A DNA stretch of 64,000 nucleotides. Origin: Albula goreensis. Its lineage: Eukaryota; Chordata; Actinopteri; Albuliformes; Albulidae. The notes beneath the pieces were generated by a model. That model saw only the letters and a program-made list of their open reading frames with translations, was not told the origin of the DNA and did no database searches. Numbering within the stretch: the stretch's first letter is position 1; every line of letters begins with the position of its first letter. The stretch lies in NCBI GenBank assembly GCA_022829145.1, contig CM040763.1, forward strand, positions 8,007,641 through 8,071,640. Direction: 5' to 3'. Both the position numbers and the translations under genes were made by a program. Below, in pieces: positions 58,501 through 64,000 of this stretch.

Positions 58501-60455
58501 AGCAGTTCCTCCTCTACAGCACCCTCATTCGCACAGCGGTGAGGCTTTGGAAATATGTCTTAGTTTTTTTTTTTTAACTCAAATCTTTTTGAGATTTTTC
58601 TGTCATATCCACAATTACGGTGTGTTTCTCTCTCTTGTCTATCTTGCTTTCTGTCTGTCTCTCTTGCCCAGGTGAAAAAACTTTATGCAGACAGAGATGG
58701 GTTTTGTGATGTCTATGTGATGAATATGACGTAAGTATGCATATGCATAGAATAAAACATTGTCATTTTTGTGGTACAGTTTTAATACTTAATTGTTTTT
58801 GCTTTTTATGATTTCAACGGAATAATGGTCAAAATATTTGTAAATGTCCCTCCGATATTTTATGTGATTTATTGATGTGATGTTGATGATTGATAGTTAT
58901 ATAGAGATTTGTTTTAAAGAAAGACCCTCATAAAAGGGATGGTATTTTGAAAAATAATGTAAAAATTTATTGAGGCAGAAAAAAGTCACATCTTTTCAAA
59001 GACTTTTATTTGCTTACTAAGAATGGTTCTTCATTGTTATTCACCTCTGCTTTCACTATTATACTGTATGAGAGACAAACAGAACATGTTTGTTCAGTTT
59101 TTATTCAGTAGATCCATTTTCTGTCTTCTTTTCTACAGTTCAGGGTCTGTGGTGGTGGAATTGGCCGTTATCTTTGAGAAAATCGGGATCTCTTCTTCCT
59201 CAGTCTCTCAGATCCTGCTCTCTGGTCTACCACAATTGGAACTTGATGGTCTTACGGCTGACCCAGACTCCCTGCAAACCGGTACACATCAATTACATGA
59301 TAATGCCTTGGTTTCAATCAGCATGGTGTCCTTAACTGTGGCTAATGAGTAAATGCAAATGTTAGGCCCTCCTGGTACCTCATCCAATGAAGGAGTCTTT
59401 TTTATGCTGCAGGTGTATTATTATGCTCCTGTAACTTAGGGCCAAATTCAGACCTGTGCTTATGTGCATTTTCTGCACAAGTCTCCCATTCTCACAATAA
59501 GTTACGTAGAAAAAGCACTTAAGTGGAGATCTGAATTAGGCCCTTAGTGCTTGAGTCCCAGCCACACCAATGCAAAGTTTAAAGCTGAGGTTTCCCATTG
59601 AATGCTGAGAAATGTCCTTCATTTGACAGTGATGAATCATCAGTAGGGCTCCTCAAGGCCTCACTTCAATCACTTCAAAATGAATGGCATCTAGGCATTC
59701 ACGATTTCTTTACGGCTGTAGATTAAACCCATTCAGCTTGCCTGTTTTTGTCAGGGAAATGGTACTGTTTTACCATCTATGTTTTCTTTTTCTGAAAAAA
59801 AAAAAAAAAAACATAGTCTCAGAGCCACAGCTGTCAACATCTCCCAGACCTTTCCCCGGCTTTGCTGTGGCCATAATCGTCATGTGTGGCTTTGCCATCC
59901 TGTTGCTTCCTGTTGCCATGGTGGTTGTGAGTATCAGCTCTAGAATACATCCAGAAAGTCTAAACATTCTAGAAGAAAACCCACATACGTGGTTACATTA
60001 AGAGCAGGGCAGGGCATCTCTTTGGATCACTACGGTGCAGACTACAAAATCACAGTTTGTGATTTTATCTTATTTATAAAAAAACAACCTGTGCCAATAA
60101 CACCTTTCTATATGAATTTTTGGGTGTTTGTGGGTTCTGCATGTGAATACAATGTGTGGATCATCAGGTTTGTGCTGCCATATTTTTCATGCCATATTTC
60201 TTGGCTCTGTGACAAATGAAATGTACTCAGCACACTGTGTGACTAAAGCTTGTCTAAAGGTTAGGGGCAAAATGAAGCAGACTTTTCCTCATTTATTTGA
60301 TTTTTATCTTTTAGTTGTTTTTTTGGATGAGACAGAAGTGTTTTAAGTTCTCTCTTTCTCAGGGGTGTAAGACAAGAGTATGGGAAAAGTTGAAGAGGTC
60401 TCTATCTTCCAATGCACAACACTACGACATAGCAACTGCCCATAATAGAGTCTGA
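46580..60455 (+). CDS. transmembrane mucin with five SEA modules (not matched to a named gene)
   Basis: This is a type I membrane mucin expected at the apical surface of epithelia. Exons: 46580-50902 (with a broken stretch 48421-49345), 51195-51259, 51477-51631, 51948-53260, 53513-53577, 53712-53878, 54985-55718, 56126-56190, 56603-56763, 57495-57604, 57808-57869, 58037-58176, 58414-58538, 58672-58730, 59139-59281, 59817-59926, 60363-60455. All junctions keep frame with AG acceptors and GT donors. Order: signal peptide (MIAGLFLFIFLPHHVTS), Ser/Thr/Pro tandem repeats, SEA1, Thr-rich region, SEA2, Thr-rich region, SEA3, SEA4, SEA5, one membrane helix (FAVAIIVMCGFAILLLPVAM), then the tail GCKTRVWEKLK...YDIATAHNRV. 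SEA1, 2, 3 and 5 have GSIVV, GSVIT or GSVVV, the motif for self-cleavage; SEA4 lacks it. An upstream exon (45892-45931) may supply an alternative start. The gene resembles MUC1/MUC16-type membrane mucins in plan only. No named orthologue is recognised. Confidence 0.8.
46855..50540 (+). repeat. mucin tandem repeat array, 276-bp (92-residue) unit
   Basis: Units start ASTENPSTIVTSTPETESP and continue with TPTGVPMTTVNPSTK, LATRESIKTTT, TETPATTEDTG and TDEIT. Copies of the 'gcatctacagaaaatccc' landmark fall at 47129, 47405, 47681 and 47957, exactly 276 bp apart, then at 48236 after a 3-bp insertion. Two unit types alternate in the first part: type A with IPGLSVTETSVTTEDTG, type B with LGSGVTETPATTEDTG. 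The composition, mostly Thr, Ser, Pro and Glu, fits dense O-glycosylation. Later units (49.35-50.54 kb) are intact but more varied. Confidence 0.93.
48421..49345 (+). pseudogene. degenerate, frame-broken block within the mucin repeat array
   Basis: The reading frame is interrupted by a truncated unit at 48421-48448, a one-base loss in the CTTTTTCAG tract at about 48487 and again at about 49071, a unit junction at about 48813, a foreign join near 48870, and a series of short unit fragments at 49090-49345. The frame is open before and after. Either the block is an assembly artefact in a tandem array, or it is decaying DNA removed by splicing, or the allele is truncated. Confidence 0.75.
50801..51631 (+). 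other. SEA module 1 of the mucin
   Basis: Encoded by the end of the first repeat exon (AISLEFRLARNFEEDL...), a 65-nt exon (LDKVFSEKYTK...INSFR) and exon 51477-51631 (KGSIVVDATLVFNDIS...). FRKGSIVVDATLVF matches the self-cleaving SEA motif of MUC1 (FRPGSVVVQLTLAF). Exon phases run 0, 2, then 1. Confidence 0.88.
53158..53878 (+). other. SEA module 2 of the mucin
   Basis: Very similar to module 1: AISLEFRIVKKFDEDLKNSS, LDMVYSEKYGPRF, NGSIVVDTTLVFNNIS. The middle exon is again 65 nt and the phases are identical. Even the first intron is alignable with that of module 1 over about 100 bp, so the two are a recent segmental duplication. The GSIVV cleavage motif is kept. Confidence 0.88.
54268..54359 (+). 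tRNA. tRNA-Arg (TCT) with intron, inside a mucin intron
   Basis: Complete cloverleaf: GGCTCTG/CAGAGTC acceptor, CTTCTA anticodon loop, 19-nt intron GTCAGGCACTTGAGCTGTC, T arm GTGGGTTCGAGTCCCAC and a TTTT terminator. It lies in the intron between the SEA2 3' exon and the third Thr-rich exon, in the same direction as the mucin. Its 5' flank TCAACAGGT is identical to that of the copy at 8941. Confidence 0.93.
55605..56763 (+). other. SEA module 3 of the mucin
   Basis: LKTIMLQFSLQEEFTNELL, then the 65-nt exon LNKIYSKEFSK...IKGFR, then NGSVITDLDLLFKEEESKDE. The motif is GSVIT instead of GSVVV, so self-cleavage is less certain. Same three-exon plan and phases; the Thr-rich region before it is a diverged copy of the one before SEA2. 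Confidence 0.85.
57495..58176 (+). other. SEA module 4 of the mucin
   Basis: Exons 57495-57604, 57808-57869 and 58037-58176 encode ISVSVNLSLVLSFSHALND, LAAVFSKFYEKK and NIDGWVAVTTEFKFIAE. The Gly-Ser cleavage pair is replaced by Gly-Trp (DGWVAV), so this module should fold but not self-cleave. No Thr-rich spacer separates it from SEA3 or SEA5. Confidence 0.8.
58414..59281 (+). other. SEA module 5 of the mucin (membrane-proximal)
   Basis: Exons 58414-58538, 58672-58730 and 59139-59281 encode FSLSLRITSLSFSDDLANRG, VKKLYADRDGFCDVYVM and SGSVVVELAVIFEKIG. It is the module nearest the membrane and has the exact GSVVV motif, so it is the best candidate site where the extracellular part is cleaved but stays attached. 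The unpaired Cys in GFCDVYV is unusual for SEA modules. Confidence 0.8.
59434..59547. mobile_element. short inverted-repeat element (MITE-like)
   Basis: The left end CTTAGGGCCAAATTCAGA is mirrored by the right end TCTGAATTAGGCCCTTAG. The terminal inverted repeats, with mismatches, extend to about 25 bp. The whole element is about 114 bp, lies in the intron before the mucin membrane exon and has no coding capacity. Confidence 0.7.
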
Positions 60456-60708
60456 TGGCATGGTGGGTTCTCTATGTCATGACAAGATGTTCCTCTCTCT
60501 CTCTCCCTCTCTCTTCCTCACTCTCACTCTCACTCACATACACATCTGCACACATGCAAAACACACTCACTCACTTACACCTGTGTGTCACAAATCAATG
60601 CGACAGTCTCTCAGATACATAGCCCATGCAGCTACATTCTACATTTGATATTTTCCACCTTTCCAATGATTTTAATTATATGTATGGCGCATGACGCATA
60701 TTTACTAC

Positions 60709-60739
<31 letters not shown>

Positions 60740-62275
60740 CTCGCGCATGTAAAACCAACATTATGAAAAATACACCAATTGAATAGCCATGACAGGTAGA
60801 ATGACATAGAAACATTAATGGAGGATCCTCTCCCTTTAGGGTCACTGTGGAGCTGCACTGGGGTCACTAATCACAAGCTGAAACCCTCTTCATCCATCGC
60901 TGGGACGGATGGTTTTACACTGCCGTCATACTGGCCTCTTGGTCACAGTGGGAACAACAGTGAAAGGAAAAAACGCTGTGTGCATGGCTGAGATCATCCA
61001 CTGGTACCTTCAAGTCATATATTTTTTGAAAATCAATGGATAGTACTCTTTTAAACAATATTTAGAGGTAAAATAATGATCTGTGACAATGATATGCATA
61101 AATGTCTGTGTCTATTATTTGCATTAATTTAGGGAAACAATTATTTATGTCATTACTTAATTTATTTATGTTATGAAATGATCCGCAGAAGAAAATTAAA
61201 TGTTTTGTAGCAGTGTTTGCCTTCTTATCACACATTTTTGTGCTAAGATTAAGCTACCATTAAGACAGATAACAGTAACTCTGTAGTAACAATGAGATGG
61301 ACTCTTCCTCATGGTTAATACCCCTCTGTGCATAATCTCACATTCACACATGTCAACACATCCTGGTCCATCCGTAGGACTCCGCTGTCATTTCTTTTAG
61401 ATAATACCTGTATTTGGGTGTAACTTATCTCAGGGTGTGCCTTCTCTTTTTCCAGTATTAAACAGCACAATATGTGCTCCAGAGGTTTGAAAATATGATT
61501 TCATTTAGTGCAAATATTTTAAAATTGAACAATTTTGAGGTGTCCAGTCCCTTCAATTCTTTTGAGGAAACTAGGATGTTTGTAGCATTTGTACCCGATG
61601 CAGTTATATCAATCCAAAATCAAATAGCCAACACACCATCAGCATCACAAACATTTATTCTATTTGTAAGTGTACATTGGAATCATTCAAAAAAATATAT
61701 AATATTTCCTTCATTATTACAGCCAGCTATTAGTATGTATGATACGACAAGAAATATTACATTTAGGTTAAGGTCTGAGTCATAAGGCATTTTTTAATTC
61801 ATGTCATGAACTGCAAACATCACACATTTATTGCTGTGGGTGTCTCTGTAACTGATAGTATTATCTCCTTCAGTGTAATGAAAGCTGTTACGAACAGAAC
61901 ACTCATGAATGTGCTATACATGCTTTAAGGAAGGTCAATCTAAAGTCAATCCACTCCCCAAATTAAATATTACCAAAATAAACAAAACCACTTTAAGATA
62001 CCCACTTAAATAAACTGCTTGATTGAGAATGATTGAAATCTCCTTTCCTTCATAAAAAGGGAAAACAAATTAACATTTATTAATACACATTTTTATTTGC
62101 CCCAGTATCACATTCAGCAGTGTTTTCAGCCCTCCAATATAATAAAAAAATAATGTATCCAATAATAAACTATTACCTAAGGAAGGCCTACATGTTTTAG
62201 AGGAAGACAATAGACTCCCTGTTTTTTTAAAAAATCTTTCCAATAGCCATGACTGAATGATTAATCAGAATGAAT
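60456..62275 (+). other. mucin 3' UTR and intergenic space to the convergent SEA gene
   Basis: No further coding exon was found. It contains CT- and CA-rich simple sequence near 60490-60560 and a (GT)n tract at 60714-60740. An ATTAAA at about 61195 could serve as the mucin poly(A) signal. A minus-strand AATAAA at 62097-62092 fits the end of the convergent SEA gene. Confidence 0.45.
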
Positions 62276-64000
62276 TTACCAGAGGTGGGTCAAAAGCAGT
62301 GATGTCACAGCCACACATGAAGCCGTGAACAGGCTGGTCTTTGTGCTAACTCCACCTGAGGGTATGACGAAAACTGTGTGGAAAGAAAACAATGCATTTC
62401 AGTAATGTGCAACAATAAATGTAATAATTTAAGAGTTTATTATTAAATGTACACTATCAGGGGGAAATGTACTTTCTCAGAGTAAACTATTTCATATCAG
62501 GCCACTGAACATGTCATTGTTCCAGATTTTTGATGAATGGGCATATGTTTGACAGGCTCCCTAAAGGTAGAATGGACCTCATTTAGATGTTGAGGTAGAT
62601 GTTGAAAGGTTGGGCAACAGAAGTGCTTTCGTTTAGTATGCTTTTCATATTTACCAGAACCTTGCCCCCTCCAGTACACAACGCTACACACAACAGAAAA
62701 CTGCATTCTTGCTGTTTCAGAGGTAATTTGACAGGGAAGAAGCTGCACAAAATTGCTCGCAGGAAACATTAATTTAAATTGTATAGACTTAATATACCTT
62801 AGTTTGATCATTATTATTATTATGATTAAAATTATGATCTTGAAATACAAATTGTTCTTCAACCATGGGGGCTGTTGAACAATCATTGCATATTTGATCA
62901 TATAAACATACGTGAACCATTCTGAACCTTCTGAAAATGTAATGGCCTTATGCCTTTAGGCAAACGTTCAAAATCAAAGCAGGTCAGGTGGGGACATTGA
63001 CTGACATCATATCTACTGGATGGAAAGTAGATAATTGGAAAAATAAAACAAAATACTGTACTGTAGCTTAATACTTAATATTACCTACCTGTACCGTTGA
63101 TTTTAATTGACTCAATGCCCAAATTAACTTCTCCATTAAGCACCGCATTTCTCAAAGTGAGGCCTACTTCAGTTGTATTGGGTAAGGGTTCTGATGCGTT
63201 GAAGGCCAGATCTCCTGTTGTGATGACTGATCCACTCCTTAATACAATCAGAAACAAAGGCAGATGGATTCATGAGCCATCACAGGCACTATTACAAAAA
63301 CACACTCACACAAACATGCATGCCTACATGGGCAAACAAACACGTACTCATGTACACACATACAAACACAGATGTATATGCTCATGTCACACACACACAC
63401 GCTCACGTTCAGCTCATGTACACACACACACACACACACACACTCATAGGGAATGGTGAAGTGATTATGTACCTGAAACTGCTAACAGTGAAATTGATGA
63501 ATGATGGGAAAGGATCCCTGAAAACTGGCTCTATCTGAAAATGAAGACAAAATTCAATACAGCTATAAACAAATACAGATTACCCCCATGACTCACACAT
63601 TTTTGAGTTCATAGAAAGTAAGCAAGTTTCTAGGTTAAATATATGATGGAAACAGTTCAATTATACATTAAATCATGTGTTTAGAGCTCGTCCCAGAAAA
63701 TCCTTCTATAAAAAAATGGGTTTTAATATGTCCTCCTTGCTTCCTGTTTGCTGCCTCTAGCAGATGTAATCTACAGGTGCACACAAATGTCTCAGCAGCA
63801 GCGTGCATAAACTTTTCAATATTTGTGCATCACAGTTTGTGGGATTCAAATCATCAAGTGCAAGTTACCTAAGTCATTGAGCTACCAGCATGAGTTATTG
63901 AGTGGTTGGTGCATAAGGAATCCTTAACTTTTGATAAATATACTGGTTCATATATGTCTGCCCTGTAAGTGGCATACCTGCAGCCTGGTGATCTCTGCCC
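62276..64000 (-). CDS. SEA-domain protein, 3' end, probable GPI-anchored (gene continues off the right edge)
   Basis: Minus-strand exons 64000-63978 (partial, AEITRLQ), 63534-63473 (IEPVFRDPFPSFINFTVSSF), 63237-63095 (SGSVITTGDLAFNASEPLPN...) and 62355-62276 join in frame and end at TAA. The first three form one SEA module with the same phases (0, 2, 1) and a 62-nt middle exon like the mucin modules. The motif is FRSGSVITT. The last exon encodes GGVSTKTSLFTASCVAVTSL plus LLTHLW and then stops. A small-residue site (NGG) followed by a hydrophobic tail with no cytoplasmic residues is the usual form of a GPI-anchor signal. A very short tail-less membrane helix is the alternative. The gene is convergent with the five-SEA mucin. 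Confidence 0.8.
63420..63444. repeat. (CA)n microsatellite
   Basis: A short CA run lies in the intron just downstream of the 62-nt SEA exon of the minus-strand gene; neighbouring sequence (63300-63420) is also CA-rich. Confidence 0.9.

Noticed and set aside
61474..61785. Frame of 103 codons downstream of the mucin
   Set aside because: No recognisable domain or splice context, and it lies in the likely 3' UTR or intergenic space.
62497..62901. Minus-strand frame of 134 codons between the SEA exons
   Set aside because: It falls inside the intron 63094-62356 of the minus-strand SEA gene, is partly low complexity (IIILIIIIIM) and matches no family.

Overview
The window looks like nuclear DNA of a bony fish (teleost). 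Coding exons are short, separated by AT-rich introns with GT/AG-type borders. Microsatellites are long, teleost-type interspersed repeat fragments are present, and there are several intron-containing tRNA-Arg(TCT) genes. Five protein-coding genes could be reconstructed by joining exons by reading frame, splice signals and family similarity recalled from memory. No database search was run.

Layout: (1) 376-3173, minus: the first five coding exons of a type I coronin (coro1b-like); the rest lies off the left edge. (2) 6.5-9.1 kb: a small tRNA cluster (Thr-TGT, two Arg-TCT) with decayed tRNA copies here and near 28-29 kb. (3) 11568-22557, plus: a complete oxysterol-binding protein gene (osbp), 15 constitutive coding exons that sum exactly to 765 codons plus stop. 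It also carries a striking array of five in-frame cassette microexons with GC donors before the last exon. (4) 30453-34153, plus: a complete aspartoacylase-family gene (acy3-like, 308 aa). (5) 36607-38023, minus: a complete claudin-domain-containing-1 gene (cldnd1, 252 aa), convergent with acy3. (6) 38.9-41.3 kb, minus: probable 3' end of an unidentified transcript. (7) 45.9-60.5 kb, plus: a large membrane mucin with a signal peptide, three Ser/Thr/Pro-rich regions (the first built of 92-residue tandem repeats), five SEA modules, one membrane helix and a 31-residue tail. (8) 62276-64000, minus: the 3' end of a second SEA-domain gene, convergent with the mucin, ending in a hydrophobic tail typical of GPI anchoring.

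The left half holds housekeeping genes (actin regulation, sterol/PI4P exchange at ER-Golgi contacts, N-acyl amino acid hydrolysis, a four-pass membrane protein). The right end is an expanding SEA/mucin locus. The most unusual signals are the osbp microexon array, the SEA locus with its degenerate repeat block, its conserved open intron frames, and a second gene that seems to have swapped the membrane helix for a GPI signal.
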